NCBI GenBank assembly: GCA_900754435.1
Contig: CAAECT010000032.1
Location: forward strand, 1 to 9,026
Source: an uncultured Collinsella sp.
GTDB lineage: Bacteria > Actinomycetota > Coriobacteriia > Coriobacteriales > Coriobacteriaceae
Length of the DNA stretch: 9,026 nucleotides
Direction of reading: 5' to 3'
Shown here piece after piece: positions 1 to 7,117 of the stretch. The first letter of the stretch is position 1. Each line of letters begins with the position of its first letter. The position numbers and the translations under genes were made by a program. The notes under the pieces are model-generated. The model had not been told where the DNA came from and made no database searches. It saw nothing but the letters and a program-made list of their open reading frames with translations.

Positions 1-1
1 C

Positions 2-1174
2 GGCGCGCCTGCCAAACCTCAACGTAATACCGTCGCGCACTCTAAGTCTGTCGGGCATGCTCGACAGACCAGTCGTCCGGTTGTCGGCTCGCAGCTCGGT
101 AATCGTCCGGCCGCAAAAAAGTCCTCGCGTCCCTCGGTGACGTCAAAGCCTGTTATGGGCGCCAAACCTGCCCGTCCCATGGCAACTCCTAAGCCCTCGA
201 CGGGAACTAAAGCGCCGCGTCCAGGTCGCACGCTGGGCGCATCGAAACCGCGCTCGCTGACATCGGTGCCGGCTACCGCCAAGAAGCCTTCGGGTAAAAA
301 AAGCGTCAACCCGTTGTCTTCGCTTGGGGCGATGGTAAATAAAACATCAGACGCCGCTTCTGTCGTTGCAGGCAAAGGCAAAATCGTGGGCGGCGTTCTG
401 GCCGCCTTGGCCGTGCTCGTCGTCGTTGCCATCGTGGTGATCAACTCTGGATTGTTTACCGCCACTGATATTCAGATTCAAGGCAGCGAGCATGTGACGA
501 AGCACGATGCTATCCAGCTGATCGATTTGCCCGAGGGAACGTCGCTTTTTAACGTCGATCCCGACCAGATTACCGAGGACCTCAAGCAGAATCCGTGGGT
601 CTCGGGCGTGGATGTCCAGCGTCAGTTCCCGCATACGCTCATCATTACGCCGATGGAGCGCAAGGTCATCGCAATTGCCTATATCAGTTCCGATGACCTT
701 GCCTGGGCCATCGGGGATGATGACACCTGGATCGCCCCACTGTCGACGTCGGTCGAAGTGGACGACCAAGGCAACGTCATCACGACAGGGCAGGGCTCAA
801 ATACCTTGACCGGAATCGATGCCGCGCTGGCGCTCGCTAAGCACTATGGCGCGGTGTTGTTGACTGATGTCTCGGCGGATGTCGCTCCGGTTTCCGGCCA
901 GGCAGTGAGCTCCAAGGCCGTTAAGGCTGGCTTGGATTATGTGCGTGGTTTTTCGAGCGAGTTCTTGGGACAAGTCAAGGATATTTCCACGCCTTCGGTC
1001 GAAGCCATCTCGGCAAACCTCAATAACGGCATTGAGGTGTCGCTGGGCGATTCGGACGATATCGTCAAGAAGGAGCGCGTAGTCACCAAGCTGCTTTCGC
1101 AGGTAGAGGGCGTAACGTATATCAATGTGCGCTCTCCGGGTAACTATACATTTAGGAACGCTCCGACCTCGTAG
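2..1174 (+). CDS. ftsQ: Cell division protein FtsQ/DivIB, 5'-partial
   Basis: FtsQ is a single-pass membrane protein that links early and late divisome components (FtsB/FtsL partners) and acts mainly outside the membrane. The frame is open from position 2 to the TAG at 1172-1174, so the true start lies upstream; a GTG at 137 is only an internal candidate and has no convincing Shine-Dalgarno. The order seen is a basic, Pro/Ser/Lys/Arg-rich cytoplasmic tail (at least 128 residues), one hydrophobic membrane segment (about nt 386-445, rich in Val/Ala/Leu), then a FtsQ-type POTRA domain (about nt 458-660, including NPWVSGVDVQRQFPHTL) and a beta domain ending in GIEVSLGDSDDIVKKERV and INVRSPGNYTFR, typical of FtsQ C-termini. 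ftsZ follows after a 199-bp gap. The long tail is unusual against short-tailed proteobacterial FtsQ. The family call is firm; the N-terminus cannot be seen. Confidence 0.9.
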   Translation, partial: GAPAKPQRNTVAHSKSVGHARQTSRPVVGSQLGNRPAAKKSSRPSVTSKPVMGAKPARPMATPKPSTGTKAPRPGRTLGASKPRSLTSVPATAKKPSGKKSVNPLSSLGAMVNKTSDAASVVAGKGKIVGGVLAALAVLVVVAIVVINSGLFTATDIQIQGSEHVTKHDAIQLIDLPEGTSLFNVDPDQITEDLKQNPWVSGVDVQRQFPHTLIITPMERKVIAIAYISSDDLAWAIGDDDTWIAPLSTSVEVDDQGNVITTGQGSNTLTGIDAALALAKHYGAVLLTDVSADVAPVSGQAVSSKAVKAGLDYVRGFSSEFLGQVKDISTPSVEAISANLNNGIEVSLGDSDDIVKKERVVTKLLSQVEGVTYINVRSPGNYTFRNAPTS

Positions 1175-1247
1175 CGCTGGTTGATGCTTTGTTGAGGGGC
1201 CATACCACGCCGTTTATCTGGTTTGTTTGGTTTTCACGGTCAATTAT

Positions 1248-1280
1248 TTGACTGATACGTTCATAATGTGCAAACATAAT
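1248..1280 (+). promoter_or_regulatory. Candidate ftsZ promoter region
   Basis: This AT-rich patch lies about 95-125 bp ahead of ftsZ in an otherwise GC-rich window. It contains TTGACT (1248-1253) and two copies of CATAAT (1262-1267 and 1275-1280). The best-spaced pair is CTGATA (1252-1257) with CATAAT (1275-1280), a 17-bp spacer and 4/6 plus 5/6 matches to the sigma-70 consensus. TTGACT to the second CATAAT would need a 21-bp spacer, which is too long. A dedicated ftsZ promoter is expected from other bacteria, but the exact elements are inferred. Confidence 0.35.
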
Positions 1281-1305
1281 ACGGTTTACCTTTGCATTTA
1301 CTTTC

Positions 1306-1317
1306 AACCTGAAGGTT
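1306..1317. repeat. Palindromic element AACCTGAAGGTT upstream of ftsZ
   Basis: An inverted repeat with 5-bp arms (AACCT/AGGTT) around a 2-bp centre lies downstream of the candidate promoter, 57 bp before the ftsZ start. A weaker second promoter-like pair (TTGCAT 1292-1297, GTTAAT 1315-1320) would place the palindrome in its spacer. It could be an operator, but it is short and no regulator is identified. Confidence 0.25.
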
Positions 1318-1362
1318 AATGTGCGCAGGGGTCGACCCATGCTATGGCTATAACCTTTGTTC

Positions 1363-1367
1363 GGAGG
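1363..1367 (+). promoter_or_regulatory. Shine-Dalgarno of ftsZ (decides start)
   Basis: GGAGG lies 6 nt upstream of ATG 1374. The in-frame upstream ATG at 1344 has no good ribosome binding site, and using it would add ten residues ahead of the usual FtsZ N-terminus. ATG 1374 is therefore chosen. Confidence 0.85.
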
Positions 1368-1373
1368 ACCGAC

Positions 1374-2528
1374 ATGCACGAGACAGAGATCAACAACTAC
1401 CTTGCCGTCATTAAGGTGGTCGGCGTCGGCGGCGGCGGTACCAACGCGGTCAATCGAATGATCGAAGAGGGCATCCGCGGCGTCGAGTTTGTTGCCATCA
1501 ACACCGATGCTCAGGCACTCGCGATCTCTGATGCCGATATCAAGGTGCACATCGGCACCGACCTTACCCGCGGCCTGGGCGCCGGCGCCAACCCCGAGGT
1601 TGGCCGCAAGGCTGCCGATGAGTCCCGCGACGACATTGCCGAGGCGCTCGCTGGCGCCGACATGGTGTTCATCACCTGCGGCGAGGGCGGTGGCACCGGT
1701 ACCGGCGCTGCTCCCATCGTTGCCGATATCGCGATGAACGAGGTCGGTGCGCTGACCGTCGCCGTCGTGACCAAGCCCTTCACCTTCGAGGGCCGCAAGC
1801 GCAAGAAGAGCGCCGAGGAGGGCATTAAGACCCTCTCCGATTGCGTCGACACCATGATCGTCATCCCTAACGATAAGCTGCTCGACATCGCCGAGAAGAA
1901 GACCACCATGCTCGAGGCCTTCGCGATTGCCGATGGCGTCCTTTCCCAGGGCACCCAGGGCATCACCGACCTCATCACCGTCCCCGGTATCATCAACCTG
2001 GACTTCGCCGATGTTAAGACCATCATGAAGCAGGCCGGTACCGCCATGATGGGTATCGGTACCTCTTCTGGGGACACCCGTGCCGTCGACGCTGCCCAGC
2101 AGGCCATCTCCAGCCCGCTGCTCGAGAGCTCCATCGATGGTGCCACGCGCGTGCTGCTCTCCATCGCCGGTTCCAAGGACCTGGGCATCCAGGAGATCAG
2201 CGACGCCGCCGACGTTGTCGCCAACGCCGTCGACCCCGAGGCCAACATCATCTTCGGTACCGTTGTCGACGAGTCCCTGGGCGATCAGGTGCGTATCACC
2301 GTCATCGCTACGGGCTTCTCCGACTCCAACGTCAACCGTCAGGACGAGCTCTTTGCTGCTCAGCAGTCTCAGAGCAAGGCCGCTGCCTCCGCTGAGCCGC
2401 AGCGCACCGCTCCTGCCACGAGCCCGGCTCAGGCCGCTCCGACCCGCAACGTCGGTGGCACCGAGCTTCCTAACTTCGGCAACGATCAGTTCGAGCTTCC
2501 CGACTTCCTGAAGCGCGGTAGCTTCTAA
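1374..2528 (+). CDS. ftsZ: Cell division GTPase FtsZ
   Basis: This is the tubulin-like GTPase that polymerises at mid-cell into the Z-ring and directs septal peptidoglycan synthesis. The 384-residue product is a normal length. Visible motifs are the nucleotide-binding GGGGTNAV (residues 19-26), the tubulin signature GGGTGTG (105-111), and the T7 catalytic loop NLDFAD (208-213, with Asn208, Asp210 and Asp213 placed to activate GTP hydrolysis in the neighbouring subunit). The C-terminal polymerisation domain is followed by a short linker of about 45 residues rich in Ala/Pro/Gln/Ser (about 325-370) and the conserved C-terminal peptide ELPDFLKR (374-381), the docking site for partners such as SepF. 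Codons are strongly biased to C/G endings, consistent with high expression. It lies downstream of ftsQ with no ftsA between them, and an intrinsic terminator follows, so it is probably also transcribed from its own promoter. Confidence 0.98.
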   Translation: MHETEINNYLAVIKVVGVGGGGTNAVNRMIEEGIRGVEFVAINTDAQALAISDADIKVHIGTDLTRGLGAGANPEVGRKAADESRDDIAEALAGADMVFITCGEGGGTGTGAAPIVADIAMNEVGALTVAVVTKPFTFEGRKRKKSAEEGIKTLSDCVDTMIVIPNDKLLDIAEKKTTMLEAFAIADGVLSQGTQGITDLITVPGIINLDFADVKTIMKQAGTAMMGIGTSSGDTRAVDAAQQAISSPLLESSIDGATRVLLSIAGSKDLGIQEISDAADVVANAVDPEANIIFGTVVDESLGDQVRITVIATGFSDSNVNRQDELFAAQQSQSKAAASAEPQRTAPATSPAQAAPTRNVGGTELPNFGNDQFELPDFLKRGSF

Positions 2529-2552
2529 GTCGTTCTTTGCATTGTTGTGCAC

Positions 2553-2587
2553 AGGGGCGTGTCCGTATGGACGCGCCCTTTTTATTT
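2553..2587 (+). terminator. Intrinsic terminator after ftsZ
   Basis: A 10-bp stem GGGCGTGTCC (2555-2564) pairs with GGACGCGCCC (2569-2578), with one G-U wobble and a 4-nt loop GTAT. The stem can extend by two weaker pairs, and the run TTTTTATTT follows from 2579. This is a textbook Rho-independent terminator 25 nt past the ftsZ stop, separating ftsZ from the pgeF-pst operon. Confidence 0.88.
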
Positions 2588-2615
2588 CGACTTTGTAAAC
2601 TAGAACCTCCAATCT

Positions 2616-2633
2616 CTTTACGTTCCCTTTACG
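2616..2633 (+). promoter_or_regulatory. Putative PHO-box-like direct repeat upstream of pgeF-pst
   Basis: CTTTACG occurs at 2616-2622 and again at 2627-2633, an exact 7-mer repeat with an 11-bp period. PhoB/PhoP-family response regulators bind tandem sites with one-helical-turn spacing: about 7-mers at 11 bp in E. coli and Streptomyces, and TT(A/T/C)ACA-like repeats in Bacillus. The TTTACG core resembles the Bacillus form. A weak -10-like TATCCT sits at 2654-2659. The position ahead of the operon that carries pstSCAB-phoU fits phosphate control. The repeat is seen; the function is inferred. TTTAC repeats at 12-bp spacing also occur before ftsZ (1285 and 1297), which weakens specificity. Confidence 0.35.
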
Positions 2634-2673
2634 ATTGCCTCCAGCGCAGCAGGTATCCTTTTAGAGAAGTATG

Positions 2674-2710
2674 ACAGCCGTATAAACGCGGGCTGTAGCG
2701 GCGATGCCGC
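2674..2710 (+). other. Two tandem hairpins in the pgeF 5' leader
   Basis: The first hairpin pairs ACAGCC (2674-2679) with GGCTGT (2691-2696) around an 11-nt loop. The second pairs GCGGC (2698-2702) with GCCGC (2706-2710) around GAT. They end 15 nt before the pgeF Shine-Dalgarno. They may structure the leader mRNA, but there is no T-run and no riboswitch class that I recognise. Confidence 0.3.
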
Positions 2711-2725
2711 GGTACTTGTGTTATT

Positions 2726-2731
2726 AGGAGG
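2726..2731 (+). promoter_or_regulatory. Shine-Dalgarno of pgeF (decides start)
   Basis: A perfect AGGAGG lies 7 nt before ATG 2739. An in-frame GTG at 2718 is upstream of this site and would place the Shine-Dalgarno inside the coding region, so ATG 2739 is preferred. Confidence 0.85.
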
Positions 2732-2738
2732 CTTTAGT

Positions 2739-3539
2739 ATGGCAGCACGTGCGGACAAAGTTTCGCGTGTCGACCATGATGGAGTTACGTTGGTGGAGGG
2801 CGCGACATCCGATGTTCGCTTTGCCTTCACCGAGCGTGCCGGTGGCGTTTCCGAAGATGCGTACTCCTCACTCAACTTGGGCTCGCATGTTGGCGATGAC
2901 CCCTTTGCTGTTCAAGAAAATCGTCGTCGTGCGCTCGAGGCTATGGGTGCCGCCGAGTGTGAGCACAACCTGCTCGTTCCCAATCAGGTCCATGGTGATC
3001 ATATCGTTGAGGTGACCTCGAACGGCGCCGATGACCTTGAGGACGTTCGCGAGCAGATTGCCGAGGGCTGTGATGCCATCGTCTGCACGGCGCATAACGT
3101 GCCCGTGCTGCTCTGCTTTGCCGACTGCGTTCCCGTGGTGCTGGTGGCCCCCGGCGGATTTGCCGTGGTGCACTCCGGTTGGAAGGGCACGATTGCACGT
3201 ATTTCCGCCAAGGCGTGCCAGGCGCTTTGCGATGCTGCCGGTTGCGATGCGAGCGACGTTTCCGCCTATATCGGCCCCCATATCTTGGGTGACGAATATG
3301 AGGTATCCCAGGAACTCATGGATCGCTTTGCCGCCGAGTTCTCTTGCATCGATGCGAATACCTCTCGCATGCTCGATCTTTCCGCTGCCATTCGCGAGGC
3401 GCTGGTAGATGTCGGTGTCGACGCGGATAATATCGTGGATACCCAGCTTTCGACCGTGCGTCAGAACGACCGCTTTTATTCCTACCGTAACGAGGACGGC
3501 ACCTGTGGGCGCCATGCTGCGATCGGCGTGATGCTATGA
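2739..3539 (+). CDS. pgeF: PgeF/YfiH/LACC1-family protein (formerly 'polyphenol oxidase' or laccase-domain protein)
   Basis: The 266-residue product is a typical length for the YfiH/YlmD/LACC1 (DUF152, Cu-oxidase_4) family. Characterised members act on purine nucleosides (phosphorolysis and adenosine deamination), and E. coli YfiH (PgeF) is linked to correct peptidoglycan peptide composition. Motifs seen are SSLNLGSHVGDDP (43-55), the ENR motif (60-62), NQVHGDHIV (82-90), FADCVPVVL (127-135), VHSGWKGT (144-151), the AYIGPHIL region and the C-terminal RFYSYR. His85, Cys130 and His145 match the family's zinc-ligand triad, so the enzyme looks intact. In Streptomyces and Mycobacterium the homologue sits between ftsZ and yggS; here it heads a phosphate-transport operon. 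Its TGA overlaps the pstS ATG (ATGA), implying translational coupling. The family call is firm; the physiological substrate is not shown by sequence. Confidence 0.92.
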   Translation: MAARADKVSRVDHDGVTLVEGATSDVRFAFTERAGGVSEDAYSSLNLGSHVGDDPFAVQENRRRALEAMGAAECEHNLLVPNQVHGDHIVEVTSNGADDLEDVREQIAEGCDAIVCTAHNVPVLLCFADCVPVVLVAPGGFAVVHSGWKGTIARISAKACQALCDAAGCDASDVSAYIGPHILGDEYEVSQELMDRFAAEFSCIDANTSRMLDLSAAIREALVDVGVDADNIVDTQLSTVRQNDRFYSYRNEDGTCGRHAAIGVML

Positions 3540-4372
3540 GAAAGATCGTATCGGTCCTGAGCGCCGCTGTGCTTACGCTTACGCTGTGCGCCTGTTCTTC
3601 GGGATCTTCTAGCTCTTCCATTACCGTGGCCGGCTCCACGACCTGCCTTCCTATCGCCGAGATTGCGGCCGAGGGCTTTAAGGAGGAGACCGGCATCGAC
3701 GTGCTCGTTTCCGGTTTGGGTTCTTCCGCTGGGATCGAGGCCGTCAGCGCCGGCACGGCCGATATCGCCAGCTCCTCCCGTGGACTCAATGCCGACGAAC
3801 AGGATCTGGGCCTGACTCCCATCGTCATTGCCCACGACGGTATTGCGGTCATCGTGAACGACGACAACCCCGTCGATAACCTCTCGACCGAGCAGCTCCG
3901 CGATATCTACGCCGGCAAGATTACCAATTGGAAAGAGGTCGGTGGCGAGGACCTGAGGATTCAGGTCATCAACCGAGACGAGGCGTCCGGTACGCGCGAG
4001 GCCTTCCGTACCATCGTGATGGATGGCACGCCGTTCGATCGCCGCTCGGCTGTTCTTTCGGGTACGGGCCAGGTGCGCGACGTGGTATCTCGTTCGCGTG
4101 GGGCCATCGGCTACATTTCGCTGGGCTTCGTCGATAGCCTCAACGCCAAGACCTCGGTCAAGGCCGTCTCGGTCAATCATGTTGAGGCGTCCGAGAAGAC
4201 GGTCGCGAGTGGCGGCTATCCCATCTCGCGCGACCTTTACTTCTTTGTGAAGGGTGTGCCTTCGCAGCAGGCGCAGGATTACATCGACTATGTGACGTCC
4301 GAAAAGATGGACAAGCAGATTCGCGAGGCGGGCTTTATTCCCGTCACCAACGACGAGAAGGGGAGTGAGTAG
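3536..4372 (+). CDS. pstS: Phosphate-binding lipoprotein PstS
   Basis: This is the extracytoplasmic receptor that captures inorganic phosphate and delivers it to the PstCA channel. The 278-residue product starts with a lipoprotein signal peptide: basic MRK, a hydrophobic core, then the lipobox-like LCAC with Cys20 as the likely lipidation site, followed by a Ser-rich linker (21-28). PstS-family phosphate loops are visible as GSTT (33-36), GSSAG (62-66), SSSR (79-82) and ASGTR (150-154), together with HDGIAVIVN and the family-typical LRDIYAGKITNWKEVGG stretch. The start ATG overlaps the pgeF stop by 4 nt, so its translation is probably coupled to pgeF. pstC begins 1 nt after the stop. Cys37 in the first ligand loop (STTCLPI) replaces a residue that is usually a small aliphatic. 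At 278 residues it is on the short side for the family but complete. Confidence 0.95.
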   Translation: MRKIVSVLSAAVLTLTLCACSSGSSSSSITVAGSTTCLPIAEIAAEGFKEETGIDVLVSGLGSSAGIEAVSAGTADIASSSRGLNADEQDLGLTPIVIAHDGIAVIVNDDNPVDNLSTEQLRDIYAGKITNWKEVGGEDLRIQVINRDEASGTREAFRTIVMDGTPFDRRSAVLSGTGQVRDVVSRSRGAIGYISLGFVDSLNAKTSVKAVSVNHVEASEKTVASGGYPISRDLYFFVKGVPSQQAQDYIDYVTSEKMDKQIREAGFIPVTNDEKGSE

Positions 4373-4373
4373 C

Positions 4374-5300
4374 ATGGAAGCACAGGAAAACTCCCAGACT
4401 GAGCAGAATGTTCAGACGCCCAAGAAGCGCGAGCTGGCGCTCGTATCGCGCAGTACCTATATCAAGGAGAAGGCGCTGCAGTGGATCTTCTTTGCCTGCG
4501 CGTTCTTGGCGGTCGTTACCGTCATCCTGATTTTTGTCTTTACCACGTACTCGGCGCTGCCCGTCTTTACTGACATCGGTCTGGCTGACTTCTTTAGCTT
4601 TACGTGGGCGCCTTCCGAGGGCCACTACGGCATCTTGTCGCTGCTTGCTGGCTCGGGTCTGGTGACCGTCGGTGCGCTCGCCATGGGCGTGCCGCTGGGC
4701 GTGGGTACGGCCGTTTACCTGGTCGAGATTGCCAGCAAGCGCGTGCGCAAGCTCATCAGCCCCGCCGTTGACCTGCTGGCGGGCATACCCTCCATCATCT
4801 ACGGCTTCTTTGGCATGATCATCATCCGCCCGTTTATCGCACAACTGACCGGCGGCCTTGGTTTTGGTGCGCTGACGGCGTGGTTTGTGCTCGCCATCAT
4901 GATCGTCCCTACCATCACCACGCTCACCATCGATGCTCTCAATTCCATTCCCATGGGCATTCGCGAGGCATCGTATGCCATGGGTGCCACAAAGTGGCAG
5001 ACCATCTATAAGGTCGTGCTACCTGCCGCGAAGCTGGGTATCGTTGATGCCATCGTGCTGGGTATGGGCCGTGCCATCGGCGAGACCATGGCCGTGCTCA
5101 TGGTCGTAGGTAACGCCCCGGTTATTCCCGACAGCATTGCGAGCCCCATCTCGACGCTCACGAGCCAGATTGCGCTCGACATGAGCTATTCCTCGGGTCT
5201 GCACCGCTCGGCGCTGTTCGGCATGGGTGTGGTCCTGTTTATCATCTCCGCCACGCTGGTGGGTATCGTTCGTCTGATTTCCAAGAAGAAGAGGGGGTAG
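4374..5300 (+). CDS. pstC: Phosphate ABC transporter permease PstC
   Basis: PstC is one of two permeases forming the Pi channel in the cytoplasmic membrane. The 308-residue product has an N-terminal cytoplasmic stretch (1-36), then hydrophobic segments at about 37-58, 86-118, 130-155, 165-186, 223-247 and 279-303. The binding-protein-dependent permease EAA loop, which contacts PstB, is clear: REASYAMGATKWQTIYKVVL (197-216) followed by GRAIGET (232-238). ATG 4374 is chosen over the in-frame GTG 4365 because AAGGGGAG (4358-4365) is correctly spaced only for the ATG. pstS ends 1 nt before and pstA starts 3 nt after, as expected for a co-transcribed transporter. PstC and PstA are similar; the order pstS-C-A-B and the sequence around the EAA loop support PstC. 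Confidence 0.95.
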   Translation: MEAQENSQTEQNVQTPKKRELALVSRSTYIKEKALQWIFFACAFLAVVTVILIFVFTTYSALPVFTDIGLADFFSFTWAPSEGHYGILSLLAGSGLVTVGALAMGVPLGVGTAVYLVEIASKRVRKLISPAVDLLAGIPSIIYGFFGMIIIRPFIAQLTGGLGFGALTAWFVLAIMIVPTITTLTIDALNSIPMGIREASYAMGATKWQTIYKVVLPAAKLGIVDAIVLGMGRAIGETMAVLMVVGNAPVIPDSIASPISTLTSQIALDMSYSSGLHRSALFGMGVVLFIISATLVGIVRLISKKKRG

Positions 5301-5303
5301 GCT

Positions 5304-6209
5304 ATGTCCGATTCCGTTGACACGACGGTCGATACGACCTCGTCGCGCGAGCGCATCAAGCGTGCCCTTTCCCACGGCAAGAAGGGCCGCATCAACAAGG
5401 ACCTGTCCAACAAGATCATGCTTGGCGTGTTTCGTGCCGCTGCCTACATCACCACGCTGGTGCTGGTCGCTATCATCGCCTACGTGGTCATCAACGGCCT
5501 GCCACACATCTCGCTCGACTTTATCTTCGGTTGGCCCCAGGGCGTCAACGCCGAGGGCGGAATTTGGCCCACGATCGTCTCGACCGTCTACGTGACGGCG
5601 CTCGCCATGCTTATCTGCACGCCGATCGCTGTGCTGGCAGCCGTCTATCTGGCCGAGTACGCCAAGCAGGGCAAGGTCGTCGAGCTCATTCGCTACGCTG
5701 CTGACGCTTTGGCCTCGGTGCCCTCCATCGTTATGGGCCTGTTTGGCTACGCCTTGTTTGTCGAGGCTATGGGCCTGGGCCTTTCGATGGTCTCGGCCGC
5801 TCTGGCGCTCGCGCTCTTGATGCTTCCCATCGTCATGCGCACCACCGAAGAAGCCATTCGCGCCGTTCCGCGCTATATCCGTTGGGGCGCGTACGGCCTG
5901 GGCGCTACCAAGTGGCAGGTCGTCTCCAAGATCGTGCTTCCTTCGGCCTTTGGCCGCATTGCCACGGGCATCGTCCTTGCCATCGGCCGTGCCATCGGCG
6001 AGACCGCCGTGGTGCTCTACACCATGGGCCAGGCCATCAATCTACCTATTTCGCCGCTCGATTCCGGTCGTCCCATGACCGTTCACCTGTACCTGCTTGC
6101 CAACGACGGCATCAACATGAACGCAGCCTACGGCACCGCGCTCTTGCTGATGGTGATCATTTTGGCCTTCAACCTGTTTGCGCGCTTCCTGTCGCGTAAG
6201 CGTCGCTAG
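5304..6209 (+). CDS. pstA: Phosphate ABC transporter permease PstA
   Basis: PstA is the second membrane subunit of the Pi importer and pairs with PstC. The 301-residue product has a hydrophilic, Ser/Thr- and Lys/Arg-rich N-terminal tail (1-38), then hydrophobic segments at about 41-64, 90-117, 136-158, 160-178, 213-243 and 276-294. It carries the PstA-type ASVPSIVMGLFGYALFV stretch (137-153) and an EAA loop AVPRYIRWGAYGLGATKWQV (187-206) followed by GRAIGETAVVLYTMG (228-242). GAGGGGG (5291-5297) gives a ribosome binding site 6 nt before ATG 5304, overlapping the end of pstC. pstB starts 12 nt after the stop. Confidence 0.95.
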   Translation: MSDSVDTTVDTTSSRERIKRALSHGKKGRINKDLSNKIMLGVFRAAAYITTLVLVAIIAYVVINGLPHISLDFIFGWPQGVNAEGGIWPTIVSTVYVTALAMLICTPIAVLAAVYLAEYAKQGKVVELIRYAADALASVPSIVMGLFGYALFVEAMGLGLSMVSAALALALLMLPIVMRTTEEAIRAVPRYIRWGAYGLGATKWQVVSKIVLPSAFGRIATGIVLAIGRAIGETAVVLYTMGQAINLPISPLDSGRPMTVHLYLLANDGINMNAAYGTALLLMVIILAFNLFARFLSRKRR

Positions 6210-6221
6210 TTAAGGAGTCCC

Positions 6222-7023
<802 letters not shown>

Positions 7024-7025
<2 letters not shown>

Positions 7026-7097
7026 TCGGTGCGACTAGTCCCAAGCCGATCGGATCTGGTCCGGTGCGTATTCACTGTGCGGGCGGCATGACCGCAC
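7024..7097 (+). other. Inverted repeats in the pstB-phoU gap
   Basis: Two hairpin-forming repeats lie in the 92-nt gap, unlike the 1-12 nt gaps among the pst genes: GATCGG (7024-7029) with CCGATC (7046-7051), and GTGCGG (7077-7082) with CCGCAC (7092-7097). Neither is followed by a T-run, so they are not classic terminators. They may act in mRNA processing, stability or partial attenuation that sets the phoU to pst ratio. The pairing is seen; the role is inferred. Confidence 0.3.
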
Positions 7098-7117
7098 CCA
7101 ACTGATTGGAGTGAACC

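Noticed and set aside
1175..1247. Possible terminator after ftsQ
   Set aside because: There are T-rich stretches but no convincing GC stem; ftsQ transcripts may run on into ftsZ.
1344..1373. Upstream in-frame ATG for ftsZ
   Set aside because: It lacks a Shine-Dalgarno, whereas ATG 1374 has GGAGG at ideal spacing and gives the usual FtsZ N-terminus.
2546..2553. Palindrome TGTGCACA just before the ftsZ terminator
   Set aside because: It is only 8 bp, overlaps the base of the terminator stem, and lies downstream of the gene; probably chance.
1152..2612. A 486-codon open frame on the minus strand opposite ftsZ
   Set aside because: It mirrors the C/G-rich third positions of ftsZ, encodes a repetitive Gly/Asp/Val/Leu-rich product with no family resemblance, and runs through the ftsZ terminator.
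3482..4375. Long minus-strand frames opposite pgeF, pstS, pstC and phoU (for example 2868-3515, 3482-4375, 5019-5507, 7328-8095)
   Set aside because: All lie opposite well-identified genes and have low-complexity composition expected of antisense shadows in GC-rich DNA; none has a plausible ribosome binding site or recognisable motifs.
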